Source of the DNA: Neolentinus lepideus HHB14362 ss-1
Taxonomy: Eukaryota; Basidiomycota; Agaricomycetes; Gloeophyllales; Gloeophyllaceae
Assembly (NCBI GenBank): GCA_001632425.1
Contig: KV425599.1
Coordinates: 183,281-247,280 of the forward strand
Direction: 5' to 3'
Length of the DNA stretch: 64,000 nucleotides
Under the pieces are notes generated by a model. That model saw nothing but the letters and a program-made list of their open reading frames with translations. It was not told the origin of the DNA and did no database searches. Below are positions 1-10,822 of this stretch, piece by piece; position 1 is the stretch's first letter, and the number at the start of each line of letters is the position of its first letter. A program made the position numbers and the translations under genes.

Positions 1-13
1 CCTGATGCACTCA

Positions 14-334
14 CTAGACTTCTTCAATCCGTTTCCTGTATTCAGGATGTCAATACCAGTGTAAGACGAACCGAAGCTTCTTACCGTTCCAGAAAGAACT
101 GAAGGTAGGAATCTGTTACGATTCTAAGATGATGGTCAAACAGCGGTATTGGCCCAGGCTGCTGGCCACCATCTGACGATGTTGAAGAGCGACTGTTCGC
201 GGCCGCAGTAGTGTCGGACGAGTTGTTCATGTACCTAAGCCGATGGTGGTTGTATAACGGAAAGTTGGTATATCCACGTGTCTTCATCCGGACATCAAAA
301 GCATCAAATCCACGCCACAATCGCCCCACAAATT
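14..334 (-). CDS. Small protein of unknown function, 3' exons only
   Basis: I do not recognise this protein. An exon at about 85-334 stays open for roughly 80 codons. It begins with a conserved-looking stretch containing EFVGRLWRGFDAFDVRMKTR, then a Ser/Thr/Ala-rich linker and the end ...YLQFFLER. A consensus donor (GTAAGA) at 84 and an acceptor (ATACAG) at 36 join it to a last exon coding KRIEEV and a TAG at 14-16. No ATG opens the large exon. An AATAAAG acceptor-like sequence sits just before it, so a first exon probably lies around 480-600, where a short ATG-led frame ends near a possible donor. The basic, aromatic-rich start would suit a small mitochondrial protein, but that is a guess. 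Confidence 0.4.
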
Positions 335-872
335 CTTTATTTAGTTAAACGTTGAACCACAAACTACACCATCAACGGAATATATCGTTGCTCTATATTC
401 TAGAGACTAGGGGATACATTTGGTTTTCTCGTCAACATTCAGATCTGGCGACATTCATGCGAGCTGACAATTATCATCATTCTGTACGTAGAGTTTTCCA
501 TGCCTTCGATATCACACTACGTTTGTAGTACGAGCATCCTCGCGGCGTCGTTGACAGATGTCCACATTGGTGTGTGGTGATGGCGGAGAAATGGACGAGA
601 TCTTCGGATACTAGGAAAGTCACAAGACGGGAGCCATAGCTCGAGCAAAGGCCGCAAAGCAGAGCTGACCACAAGCAAGACTAGAAATAGAACCAAGCTC
701 AAGGAGTTCAAATAGCGAATACGAGGCTGTACGGAAGACAAGGAAAGTAGAAGCTACTAAGATATCCGACAGAAATGCAGACGCAGGGACAGTATGAGAG
801 AAGACGGAGAATGAGAAACCACGAGAGCCAGACTGTCGTACAGGAGATCGCACGATTATTTTCGCTGTTAGT

Positions 873-2815
873 TTAGGGCCTCCGGCTGTATCCGCTGGAC
901 GGTTCGGGATCCCGAGAACGAGGATAGTCGCGAGAACTACCGCCCCTGGGAGATGGGGGACCGCCGCCTCCAGCATAGCCGTTACCGCCGAAGCCTCGAG
1001 GAGCACCAGACGTGTAGCCGGAGTCATAGCCAGCAGCACTTGAAGAACCGCGTGGAGGACTCTGGGACCGGCGACTACAAATTTGAGTCGGTCAGATGTA
1101 CAAACCACCATGCAAGATGAAACCGACCGGTATCGCGAAGCAGCTTCGGTGCTACCAGCACGCCCGTAGTCAGAATACCTGGAAGGAGGTGGGCTCACTG
1201 GGCGACCACGAGACTCCGATGCAGGTGCGGGATATTCACTAGGGAAACCTTAGTTCGCAAGATCCCAATTGCAGATAAATGTACGAACCGAGCCGGAGGT
1301 GGCCTATCATAATCTTCGCGAGCACGAGGTGGAGGAGGAGCACCAGGCGGGGTTCTAGGCCTAGCAGTGCTAGCGGATGGATAAGAGCTGTACCTGTCGC
1401 TGGAAGCAGGCGGCGGTCGGCGGTCATATCGATCATAGTATTCCCGAGGAGGAGGAGGGGGACCAACCACTCCACGAGGCGGATAACCAGGAGGAGGTGC
1501 TAGATCATCATAGTAACCAGGTCGCGACTCGTACCGAGAAGGCGCAGGAGGAGCTCCCCTACTTCTGTACTCATCCGCGTCACGAGAAGCGCGCGGAGGC
1601 GGTGCACCACCAGGATAGTCTCGGTATTCTCGGGGCGGAGAAGGTGGTCTCCTGTATTCGCGTCCTGGAGGCGGTATCGGCGGATAGTCGTAGTAACGCG
1701 GATCTCTAGGAGGAGGCGGAGGATATCTCCCGAAGTCATCTCTGTATGGATAGTCTCTGGGAGGCAGGGGTAGATAATCACGAGGAGGTTGAATGCGATC
1801 AATCAGACCCGTGTCACGCCGACCACCAGCACTGTGTCAATATAAGTGAGAGCCCTCCATAGAATAGGAAACAACTGACGACAACGTGTGATTAGGGCAT
1901 TCCCTATGCAGACATTTTCCGATGAGTGCCAGATCATGCAAATAATCTGGTATTGCATACCTGGCCCAGTGTCCCATCTGACCGCATTTGAAACAAGCAC
2001 CGGGGTCACTGGCGTACTTTTGCGTCTTTCCTCCACCATGGGAAATCTCCACTCGGATTTTGTTGCCCATAAAGTACCCTTCATTGTACTTGGCCACACT
2101 TTCCTCCGCAGCCTCCTTGCTGTCGAATTCCTATACCGGCTGCAGCTTCAGTGCTGAGCCGTATGCAAACTAGAAAGGATTACATACAACGAAGCCGTAG
2201 CCAACTCTACGGAACAAGAGGGTATCCCGTCAGTACACCATCATGATGACGAAAAGTCATGACATACTTCAATTCGATATTGACGATGTTGCCAATTTTT
2301 CCGAAGCAACTCTGGAGATCCTCACGGCGAGTATGCTCAGGTAGACCACCGATGTAGACTTTGTTGGGCTGCAGAGCATAGTGTAAACATGCAGTCCAAG
2401 CCAAAGAGAGCGCAACAGGACTAGAAAAAGCTTGGGCTAAAGATCACGCATGTGCTGGCACTAAGGATCCAAGAACATAAAGAGTCGCAGCCGACAGAAG
2501 CCAGCACATCGCCCAATCCCGACGGAGCCCGAGTCAAGTGAGACAAGAAAGAGACCTAAGCACCTTTATTTGCTTCTCTCGGCGTTCAGAGCCAGCCTTT
2601 TCGCTCGCAGTTGCGGGAGCAGCAGTAGCACCTCCTCCGTTAGCACTCCGACTGTAGTCAGGATTTTCAGTGTCCTGAACCATGCGGTCGTCCGAGGACG
2701 GAGGAGCACCGTTGCCAGCGGCGTCGCCTGCGGGGCCCATGGGGTCGTGGTCAGAAGGAGCCCACTTATCCTGTTCCATGGCATCCGCACCAGTAGCAGC
2801 AGGAGACGCAGCCAT
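873..2815 (-). CDS. RRM plus CCHC zinc-knuckle RNA-binding protein (SR-like)
   Basis: This is a predicted nuclear RNA-binding protein, probably in splicing or mRNA processing. The N-terminus from the ATG at 2815 is acidic and low-complexity. After an intron comes an RRM with RNP2 KVYIGGLP (about 2360) and an RNP1-like VGYGFVEF assembled across two small introns. A zinc knuckle follows, CFKCGQMGHWARECPNH (CX2CX4HX4C), split by an intron near 1925. The rest is a Pro/Arg/Tyr/Asp-rich tail with many RDYPPR-, PPPPR- and SRYR-like repeats and a Gly-rich end, stopping with TAA at 873-875. I place introns at about 1230-1275 and 1075-1128. The order RRM, one knuckle, RS/RGG-like tail matches the SRSF7/RSZ class of SR proteins. 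Orthology to a named gene is not established. Confidence 0.85.
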
Positions 2816-3149
2816 CGTCGGCAATTTTTGAGGAGAGAGCCGGAAGTTGAAGATGAACTGCGCGTCGCCCAAACGCAACCGGTTTTTGAACTCCGACCAC
2901 AGCCACCATCCCGACGGCGTATGGAGAGGTATGGAGGCTCCGGAGGTGCAATTCTGCTCATAGTACAACTGGATACAATAGAGGTACGCATAGCGCCATT
3001 ACATACGCAAGTCCAGTCCACCACCAATCAGGTATTAACCAAGTACTCGAATGTCCAACGCACGTAGAAGGGAGTTATTGTGCTAGATCGTAAATATAGA
3101 AGTCCTTCACTCGTATAGCGAGCTCGAAAATGTGTGGAGAATAACATCA
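2816..3149. other. Intergenic: 5' side of the RRM gene, 3' side of the GH72 gene
   Basis: I see no gene here. The frame of the RRM gene stays open for about 50 codons upstream of its ATG without another convincing start. It therefore probably holds the 5' UTR and promoter of that gene and the 3' UTR of the glucanosyltransferase gene. Confidence 0.5.
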
Positions 3150-5074
3150 TCATAGAAGAGTCGCGATGCCACCAATGGCGCTGACGACGACCATCAAACC
3201 CAAGCCGAAGACCGCACGGGAGTCAACAGTGGCGAGGGTACCGCTATGCGAGGAACCGCTGCTACCTGTAGTATGCGAGCTGCCGCTAGCAGTGGCAGGA
3301 GAGCTCGGAGTAAAGGTGGCCGAAGGGTTGCTGATGCAGGAGCTAGCAACGGCAGCAGCAGACTCAGATGCTGAGTGAACAGTACCGTTGCCGCCGAAGC
3401 TGCATGCCTGCTGGTTCTTGTTCTGACTCTCGTAGTACTCGGTCATGACGTATGACAACATAATTTCTGCAGACGCGATCCTTGAGCATATGGCATGGAA
3501 ACGCGAGGATACTGACTCACCAGGTGCGCAGAATGATACACGGCCGTAAGTACCGGAGGAGCCGTTAGCAGCAATGTCGTTGCAACTAAGACCAGCCTGA
3601 CCAAGAAGAGAACAACCGTAATCGAGCAGCGCGCCAACAGTAGCGGAGTCGTTCGAAGATGAAGGCGTAAACTGGCAGCTCAAGGCGCTGTTCATGCAGC
3701 TACACTCAGCGTCGCTAGGCGTGGGCGGCAGCGTGGTCGAAGCAAGGAACGTGCTGTTCTGCGTGGGGCAGCTGGGATAGCTGGTTGAGCCCGCGGTGCT
3801 CGAGCTAGGAGAATTGGGTGGCGACACCGAGCCATACTGCGATTTGAGATTGTTGAAGTCCGTGCTCGTGGAAACCGAGGTGCCGTCAGAAGAAATGGTG
3901 ACGAGACCAAACTGGCCCGCCGAGCTCTCAGCAGGGAAGTACGAGAACGCCAGACCTCCGGACCACACGTCCGTCATCGGGCTGCTGTATATAGCAGTAA
4001 CCTCTTGGAAGGTGCGCGATTGTCCGCTGACTACGCAGCCGAATTCACTGAAGTAGGCCGGGATGTTGTAGCCGGCGTAGTCGCCATTCGTGCCAGCGTA
4101 TGAAGCCTGGTAAGTCGAGTCGCCACACCATTCGCTGCGAGATACAGTGAGTGAGAGGTCTCAAGGCGATGAAAAATACTGACTAATTGTTCAAGCCATA
4201 TAGATCCAGTGCGGTTGAACCAGAGTTGCTACTCGATGGATCACAAGAAAGGTAGTTCGCGAGCGGGTCGCGCCAGTCGGGGGTACCGTCAATAGCAGCG
4301 TAACCGACCAAGGCATTTGACGACTTGGATTGCCTATATACGAATTTAGCAGGCGCCCCACCCCAAATATCTTCATGACATACAGATACGCTTTGACGTC
4401 TCGCGCAGCAGCCTTGATGAACGCAGCTGTTCCCGTCGAATTCGCAGCAATCACAACTTCGTTACCAACATTGTACGCCAAGACATTGTCGTAGCTAGAA
4501 AATGCATTGATCGTCGCAATGTACTGATCCAAAAGGCTGGTCGTCCAAGCGGGGGAATTCCGGTCCAGCGACCCGTTCAGCGGCAGAGACAGGTCAATAC
4601 TGATGGACCGGCGTCAGTACGCCGGGAGAGAAACGTAGCAACAACTTTCTCACATCACATAAATATTAGCGCCACTCAACGCCTGCATGCAACTGTCATG
4701 GTTGAGAGAAGAATTGACGCTGTACACGCGAACGGTGTTGACGCCGAGCTGCTGGAGATAGGGCAGGTCACGGCTACAAGCCGTGGAGTTAGCAAGGGGG
4801 TCGGTGAAGGTGGATGGCTCCTCGAAAGCGTTGTCCGAACTAGCTACCACGGCGCCTGCGATGCATTATCTCAGATGAGGTGAAGCTGACTGCAATAAAT
4901 AGATAGAAACTTACCCTGCGGCTGGTATGCAACGCCCTTGATGTAGAACCGACTACCATCATCGGTGTAAAGGTACCTCCCGTCCCTAGAGACTTTTGAG
5001 ATGGCCTGCACGCCGGTGAAGAGCGCAGCTGCAGCGGCGACGGCTGCCGACACACGTCGTACGCTGGGCCACAT
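3150..5074 (-). CDS. GH72 beta-1,3-glucanosyltransferase, GPI-anchored, with X8/CBM43 domain
   Basis: This enzyme family (Gas/Gel) cuts and re-joins beta-1,3-glucan chains at the plasma membrane and cell wall. From the ATG at 5074 the protein starts with a signal peptide (MWPSVRRVSAAVAAAAALF, ending near VQA), followed by the typical YIKGVAYQPQG. An intron runs from about 4915 to 4860. Later come TACSRDLPYLQQLGVNTVRV, the acid/base motif NVGNEV and, after further introns, the nucleophile motif YFSEFGC. A Cys-rich X8/CBM43-type module (CSCMNSALSCQF, YGCSLL, C..I) follows, then a Ser/Thr-rich stretch. A hydrophobic tail (VFGLGLMVVVSAIGGIATLL) ends at the stop, which fits a GPI signal. Domain order and length are normal for family members that carry CBM43. 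An upstream TTG-led extension of the frame was rejected because it precedes the signal peptide. Confidence 0.93.
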
Positions 5075-5827
5075 TATTAAGAGTATGGGTGGGAGCCTCA
5101 AAGAAAGGAATGAAGACGCTGAGCGACTCGTGGTAGGAAGAGAAAGCAGTGGCTGTCCGAGGACGGCGAAGCCAGACCGACTTCAGTCACGTGGAAATGA
5201 CAAGAGCCCGATCGCAGGCACGCTCCGCTTGATTCCGAGATTAATTCGAGGCCGGTATGTATCGCATTTGGTACAAGTGGCAACGTTTCCCTTCATAAAG
5301 TTCTTTCAGTCTCACTTCGCTCTCTGAAATACCTGACTGTACCGGCTGGCACCCTCAGCCGTGTCTAATTTTGTAACCGCAGCTATCTGCCGTCAAGTTT
5401 GACCCCATTCCGTGCTGCGATAGTGTGGCATCTTCCCTTTCGCCTCATGTTTTCCAGGCGCTCCGATGCAATACAGTAGGCTCTTCCGGACCCTGCTATC
5501 CATTTGGACGGATGACGAACCAGTTACCGTTATCATGACGATGTAGATATATTTGTGACCATACTAACCCAGTGGTCGCAGAGCGCATCCTGCCATGGAA
5601 GAGCTTGCTCGCATGCATGCTGGCATGGAATGCTCGATGTAACTGCTTATTTGCTTTGAGTTCAACCGGATCCAGTGGCTAAGATTCAGTGCTCTCGGCA
5701 AAATCTCAGTGGCCCGATGACTAGTTAGAACATATCAAAGATCGGCCAAGTCCTGTCCAGATAAGTACTAAAAGGATTTAGATACTGCTAGAAATTATAT
5801 AAATATTCTATTTTAGCTAATTGTCAA
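5075..5827. other. Intergenic region upstream of the GH72 gene
   Basis: About 750 bp without a supported gene. Open frames here are short, lack splice partners and have no recognisable content. It should contain the promoter of the glucanosyltransferase gene. The last 60 bp before the tRNA are AT-rich (TATAAATATTCTATTTTAGC), as is usual upstream of Pol III genes. Confidence 0.5.
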
Positions 5828-5911
5828 GCCCGCCTAGCTCAATCGGATAGAGCGTCAGACTCTTATGACTAGGCGATCTGAAGGCTGCGAGTTCGACCCT
5901 CGCGGTGGGCT
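5828..5911 (+). tRNA. tRNA-Lys(CTT) with a 10-nt intron
   Basis: The sequence folds as a complete cloverleaf. The acceptor stem GCCCGCC pairs with GGTGGGC (one G-T). The D arm is GCTC/GAGC around AATCGGATA. The anticodon stem TCAGA pairs with TCTGA. The T arm is GCGAG/CTCGC around TTCGACC. The anticodon loop reads C-T-CTT-A, then ten extra bases (TGACTAGGCG), then A, which is the standard intron position one base 3' of the anticodon. Internal A box (TAGCTCAATCGG) and B box (GAGTTCGACCC) are present. The discriminator base is T at 5911. Confidence 0.95.
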
Positions 5912-5920
5912 AGTATTACC

Positions 5921-5926
5921 TTTTTT
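5921..5926 (+). terminator. Pol III terminator of the tRNA gene
   Basis: A run of six T residues begins 10 bp after the tRNA 3' end, on the coding strand, followed by CTTT. Four or more T's in this position are the usual RNA polymerase III stop signal. Confidence 0.8.
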
Positions 5927-6102
5927 CTTTGCATTTCTGGGCGGCGTCGAAGTCCAATAGAGCATCAGGAACTTTGTGCTGTGCCAGACATCCTAGATCC
6001 TAGAACGAGTTTCCCAACGTTTCCTAACAGTAAGTGGTGATTAAATGTCTAATTACATGTGATACATATACTAAAACCAACATCCACAACCCTCGTCTAA
6101 CT

Positions 6103-7231
6103 CTACACATACTTCCCAAACCACGGGATCAATGACTGCGCGATCGTATAGCTAAACACCAATTTCGGTCCCACGACCAAAATCTTCGGTGTCAAACCCT
6201 TGAAGAGCGCGAAGAGACCCTCGTTCTTGAGCAGTTCTTTGATGACGGTGACGCCGGAGACCTTCGACTCGAAGTTGGCGTTCTGGATGCGAGTTTTGAC
6301 GACATCGAGCGGGGCCGCGACGGTGATAGAGGCGACGGCACCGGCGATGGAGGCGATGAAGTTTTGCGTCCAGGTGGCTTTTGAGTAGTCTTTGACGCCG
6401 AGGATGTATTCTTTTGTGACGGCAGAGGCGCCGAAGAGCTGGAACATGACAACTGTTAGATCAAGTAACGGTGCGCTAGATTAGTGACACTTACTGAGAA
6501 GCTGCCCGGGGCATTTCGTGCCATCGTCCAGCCCCACCCGCGGTAGAGGGTCGTGCCCTCTTCTAAGAAGATCCGGACGACACCGCGTCCTCGGAAAGCT
6601 TCAGGGTTGACCTGTCTTTTGATTTTGAGAGCGTCTAGTGGTAACAAGACCTGAACAAGGTATAAGTTTGACATCTTCGCAAGGAAATAACAAACAGGCT
6701 TACCACTTCACCGATACCCGTCAAACTGCCCGCAGTAGCCTGTATCATCATCTTGCCCTTCCTCTCCCCAAACGTGTTCGTAAACTCGGTCTTGTAGTAT
6801 CGTGAAATCAGGTCGTTGAACCACGGCTGGCCGCCGAATTTGTATATCCGCTGGGCGATCTTGTACCCCGCAGCGTACCCGAGGCCCGGGAACAGGGAGA
6901 AGAAGCGCTTGCCAAGGGAAGCGGTTGCTTGGTCGCGGAAGATGATGGGGGAGAGTGTGGAGAACGAAACCTACAGAGCGTGCGAAGGGAAGGGAGGTGA
7001 GCGGTGGTGGAGTGGGTATGGGAGCGTGGTATGAGACCGCACCTTGGCCTTGTTGCTCATTAACCTTTTGGCGATCGTATCCACGGGGTGGAATATCAAG
7101 AGCTCAGCGACACCTGCACAACTGGGTTATATCAGTGCTATCTCATTCGAATTGCAGGACCCACCAGAAGTGCCGGCGCCGAGGACACGGGCGGTGCCCG
7201 ACTCGCTGCCCTTTCCGCTCACTGGAGACAT
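6103..7231 (-). CDS. GGC1: Mitochondrial GTP/GDP carrier (Ggc1/Yhm1 family)
   Basis: An inner-membrane carrier that exchanges GTP for GDP across the mitochondrial membrane and in yeast affects iron homeostasis and mtDNA upkeep. Translated exons give the three mitochondrial-carrier repeats. The signature PxD/E motifs appear as FHPVDTIAKR, LLPLDALKIKR and APLDVVKTRI. The diagnostic Ggc1 block LFPGLGYAAGYKIAQRIYKF, the RGWGWTMARNAPGSF segment and LTPKILVVGPKLVFSYTIAQ point to this subfamily rather than to citrate or phosphate carriers. At least five exons are needed. The start is the ATG at 7231, in a short Ser/Gly-rich leader followed by a donor (TCTG|GTGGGT). The stop is TAG at 6103. The gene is intact. 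Confidence 0.92.
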
Positions 7232-7639
7232 GGCTGACCGTCACAGAGTAGTAATGGTAAAAGAGGGAGCGAGATGGGGCAGACAGGCAAGCGGAGTCCT
7301 GAAGGAGGGAGATCACAGCAAGCAGAGCACTGGCAAAGATGCGCTGCCCAAAAACGGCTTTAGCAGTGCCGCTCAAAATTTAGACGGCCAATCAGCAGGT
7401 CGGCGTATAGCGCTCGTCCCGTGACCGCGTCGCGTCTCGACTCTCACATCCGAGTCTCCTCCATCGATTTCATGAATCTGCTCTGGGGACGTTGAGAGGG
7501 ATGCACAGGACCGGTGGTATTCGTTGAGTGTAATATACCACTAAAAGTGCAAGCGCTATGTGTTCCACATTCTCGGACCGCATGCTACTGCTCTATCGAC
7601 GTAGTTCGTCATGGCTTCCACGAATGCGTCTACATTCGA
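7232..7639. other. Intergenic region upstream of the Ggc1 gene
   Basis: About 400 bp with no supported gene. It holds the promoter side of the carrier gene. The plus-strand frame at 7044-7424 is the antisense shadow of the carrier exons plus this spacer. Confidence 0.45.
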
Positions 7640-7908
7640 CTCTCGACATCGATGGTCTAAATCCCCCTTGGACATCGATTGTCCTATTCCTATCCCGGCT
7701 CATGCCCTGGTACTCCTTCAGCGGATCCAGCGGATCCCTGCCTGTAGGACCGCCGTTGTGAGCTTAACCTGTGTCCCCTGCCCTGCCGAGAAGCCCGTAC
7801 AGCTAACCACGACATCCCACTGCCTGGAAACGTCTGCCAACTCGTCTACGCTCGCACCGCCGACATCCACACCGACCATCTCCAACCGGTGCGGATTGGC
7901 GAGTGTCT
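7640..7908 (-). pseudogene. Decayed fragment of an NmrA-like / isoflavone-reductase-like gene
   Basis: On the minus strand, from about 7905 down to 7718, a clean frame reads TLANPHRLEMVGVDVGGASV, then DELADV, DVVVSCTGF, and a Gln-Thr-Lys-Leu-rich run up to AVLQAGIRW. This is the central Rossmann part of fungal NmrA-like oxidoreductases, where DVVVSCTG and AVLxAGV are typical. The frame then hits TGA just where the family normally continues into a conserved aromatic block. The following 80 bp keep only faint similarity (a later DVE-like segment). No N-terminal nucleotide-binding motif and no C-terminal half are present. I read it as a truncated, frameshifted relic. A short intron removing the stop cannot be fully excluded. 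Confidence 0.5.
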
Positions 7909-7916
7909 CTCATAGT

Positions 7917-8553
7917 CTAAACTTTCCCCCCTTGCGCTGAGGAAGAGATGGACTTCAAGCTTCGCTGCGACATGCCTTCAGGTAAAGGAACGGGTGGCAA
8001 TGAATGACATAGATGAAACGAACTGTGGATTCCAGTCTTACACGGTCTCTTCAAATTCTTAGCCATCAAGTGAAGAAACTCTGCAGTGTGATAACGCCGT
8101 GCTGACTTAGTAAGATCAACCATCTCTCCCACAAGCCCAATGATGTTGTATTTGTAATTTCGTTGCGAATAAGCAAATAAACGGCAAGTCCTGACCCATT
8201 TCAACTCCATTGAGCTACTCGAAGATCGATATGCCGAAAGACCACGCAAGCCATCGATGTCATCACGCTGATAAATGACGGTATCCGGATGAGTCAAAGA
8301 GAGCACAAGACACAAGATAGCAGGGAAGTGACGATCTTACCTTGTGTATCAATAAGTTCTGAACGAGCGCTCGCGACAATAAGACCAGAAATCCAAAGAG
8401 CCAGAAATCAGAATGAGCCCACAGGACGACCTAGCGCGAGAGATCTATGACATGTCAGTGATGTACAATCTCACGACCGAATAGATTGCAAATACCTCGA
8501 CAACATCTTGGCAATCTAACTTTGTGTGCGGAATGCTTGGGCAAAGTATAGGC
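7917..8553 (-). CDS. Hypothetical protein with one membrane segment; start not found
   Basis: Three exons join in one frame with good splice signals. The first, about 8553-8496, encodes a segment ending LDCQDVVE (donor GAG|GTATTT). A 90-bp exon at 8430-8341 encodes VVLWAHSDFWLFGFLVLLSR and a further ten residues; this is strongly hydrophobic and reads as a membrane helix (donor AAG|GTAAGA). The terminal exon at 8267-7917 starts RDDIDGLRGLSAYRSSSSS and stays open to a stop at 7917. I do not recognise a family. No convincing ATG was found upstream, where the sequence becomes purine/pyrimidine-skewed, so the 5' end may be missing or lie across the skewed region. It could also be a decaying gene. 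Confidence 0.35.
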
Positions 8554-8699
8554 CTGTTAGCACTGGATATGATGGTGCAGGGAGAAGTACTCACCAGTTT
8601 CGGCACGCCAGGTGGAGCCTGGGCTGTCGGGGTAGTCAGTACAATGAGGAAGCGAAATAGAAATGATGATGATACTTATCTTGGTGCGAAAAGAGAGAA

Positions 8700-9319
8700 G
8701 AAAATATGAATAATGGAGGTGAGAACGCAGGATGATGGATTAGGGAAAGGAGAATAAAAAAGGGACATGGAGCAGGGGAGCAAGGGAGCGAAGTGGGGGA
8801 GGTAGTGGGAGAGGTAGTGGACAGGAGGAAGGATGGAGATGCGGAGGGCGGCTGGAAGGTAGGAGGTGACGGAGAATGATAGAGTAGGGGTGGATGAGGC
8901 GGAGGAAAGGATGGTGCAGTGGGAACAGATAGAAATATAGAGGGCGAAAGACGGAAACTGAAGGAAGAGGAACGGAATGTGGACAGAATAAGGAGTGGAG
9001 TGAAATGGTAGGGGAGTGGAAAGAATGGGGTGAGAGGAAGGGACGTAATGAAGAAGGTGGGGAACGGAATACTGAAGCTGATTGAAGAGGGGACTGAAGA
9101 GATGGAAGACTGAAGCTTGAGGAGTGTTGAGTGTCGAGGAAACTTAAAGGCTAAATGAGGGGAGCTTGGGGAAGTGGTATCTTGATGGATGCCAGTCTCA
9201 GCCTCTTGAGGAATTGTCGTCTTGAGACATACTTTGGAAATGCCAGCGCCTTGATAAATAGCTGTATCTTCAGATAACTTGAAAATGCCGAGATCGAGTC
9301 TTGAACGTAGAAATGAGAG
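8700..9319. repeat. Purine-rich low-complexity tract
   Basis: The plus strand is dominated by G and A for more than 600 bp (runs such as GGGAGGTAGTGGGAGAGGTAGTGG and GGAGGAAAGGATGGTG) with very few C or T runs. The skew continues through the tandem array to about 10740, giving roughly 2 kb of one-sided purine content. No gene is supported. Long open frames on either strand follow from the lack of T/C or A/G rather than from coding selection. Confidence 0.75.
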
Positions 9320-10600
9320 ACCCAGAGTTTAACCTGTTTCAAGACCAAGGCACGGAGGACAGCAAGGAAGACAGACGAGGGAGAGTAGAGACAGGGATCA
9401 GGGTAGAGAGCAGGAACAGAGATTATAAGAAGTAGCGGCGGAAACCTAGACAAGAACTGTGGGACCAGAGATCGACCTATTGCAAGACCAAGACACAGAG
9501 GACAGAGGAAGCAGCACAGAGAAATTGGAGATAAGGAACAAGAGACAGAAGAGAGGGCAGACGAGGGAGGGCAGAGACATGGATCGGGGAGGGGAGCAGA
9601 GGCAGAGAATAGAATAACGGAGTAGGGGTGGCGGCGAAAACATAGACTGGAAGAACCGTTGGACCAGAGATCGACCTGTTGCAAGACCGAGACACAGAGG
9701 CCAGGTGAAGCAACACAGAGAATCGAAGGTAGGGAACGAGAGACAGAAGGGAAGACATACAAGGCAGTGCAGAGACAAGGATCAGGCAAGGGAGCAGAGA
9801 AGAAGAATAGAAGAACAGAGTACGAGTGGCGGCGGAAACCTAGACTGAAAGAACTGCGGACCAGAGATCGACCTATTGCAAGACCAAGGCACAGAAGACA
9901 GATGGAGCAACACAGACAATTGGAGATAGGGAGGAGAGACAGAAGGGAAGACAGACGAGGGAGGGCAAGGACGGGGACCAGGCAAGGGAGAAGAGACGGA
10001 GAATAGAAGAGCAGAGTGTGAGTGGCAGCGGAAATCTAGACTGAAAGAACTGTGGGACCAGAGATCGACCTATTGCAAGACCAAGACACAGAAGACAGAG
10101 GAAGCAAAACAGAGAACCGGAGATAGGAAACGAGAGACACAACGGAAGACAGAAAAGGGAGGGCAGAGATATGGATTAGAGAGGGAGCAGAGACAGAGAA
10201 TACAAGAACGGAGTAGGGGTGGCGGCGAAAACATAGACTGGAAGAACCGTTGGACCAGAGATCGACCTGTTGCAAGACCAAGACAAGCAACACAAAGAAC
10301 TGGAGCCAGGGAACGAGAGACAGAAGGGAAGACAGACGAGAAACAGACAGAAGGGAAGAGAGCGGAGACAGAGAATAGAACGGAGTAGGGGTGGCGGCGG
10401 AAACTTATGACTGGGAGAACTGCGGGACCAAAGATCGACCTGTTGCAAGACCGAGCCACAGAGGACAGAGGAAGCAACACAAAGATTTGGAGAGAGGGAA
10501 CAAGATGCAGAAGGGAAGACAGACGAGGTAGGGCAGAGACATGGATGACAGAAGGGGGCAGACAGATAATAGAAGAACGGAGTAGGGGTGGCGGCGGAAA
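9320..10600. repeat. Tandem array of a ~197-bp unit
   Basis: The motif GGACCAGAGATCGACCT recurs at 9462, 9661, 9858, 10055, 10252 and 10425, spaced 199, 197, 197, 197 and 173 bp. A degenerate copy lies at about 9320. Each unit also carries GCAAGACC(A/G)AG.CACAGAGG, GGGAAGACAGACGAG, GAGGGCAGAGACA.GGAT, AGCAGAGACAGAGAATAGAA and GGAGTAGGGGTGGCGGCG in the same order. Copies differ by point changes and small deletions. The period is not a multiple of three, so reading frames shift from copy to copy. Read on the minus strand, each unit is a pyrimidine tract ending in CAATAG or CAACAG followed by GTCGATCTCTGG, which looks like a 3' splice site. Confidence 0.9.
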
Positions 10601-10822
10601 ATATACAAAGAGAGGGGCGGATGGGATATGAGGTTAGGGAGGAGGTCAGGGCAGGGCGCTGGGTGCGATACGAGGCGGAGAGGAGAGAGTATGGAGTAGG
10701 GAAGTTGAGGGAGGATAGCGGGAGATCTTGACGCATTGAGGAGGATGTTATTGTCGAAGAGCAATAGAGGCAGAAGAGAGAAAGACTCGTCCGCTTGCTA
10801 GAGAGAAGAGTGCCACCAGAGT

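Noticed and set aside
1279..1709. Plus-strand frames opposite the RRM gene tail
   Set aside because: They are antisense shadows of the Pro/Arg/Tyr-rich tail. The minus-strand reading has an RRM, a zinc knuckle and correct introns.
9320..10600. CRISPR-like array
   Set aside because: The units are long, contiguous 197-bp tandem copies with no short repeat plus variable spacer structure, and the genome is eukaryotic.
9151..10764. Many long minus-strand open frames rich in Ser, Leu, Pro, Cys and Val across the tandem array
   Set aside because: They arise from the pyrimidine-only composition of that strand. The 197-bp period shifts frame in each copy, no start or splice structure is shared, and all three frames are similarly open.
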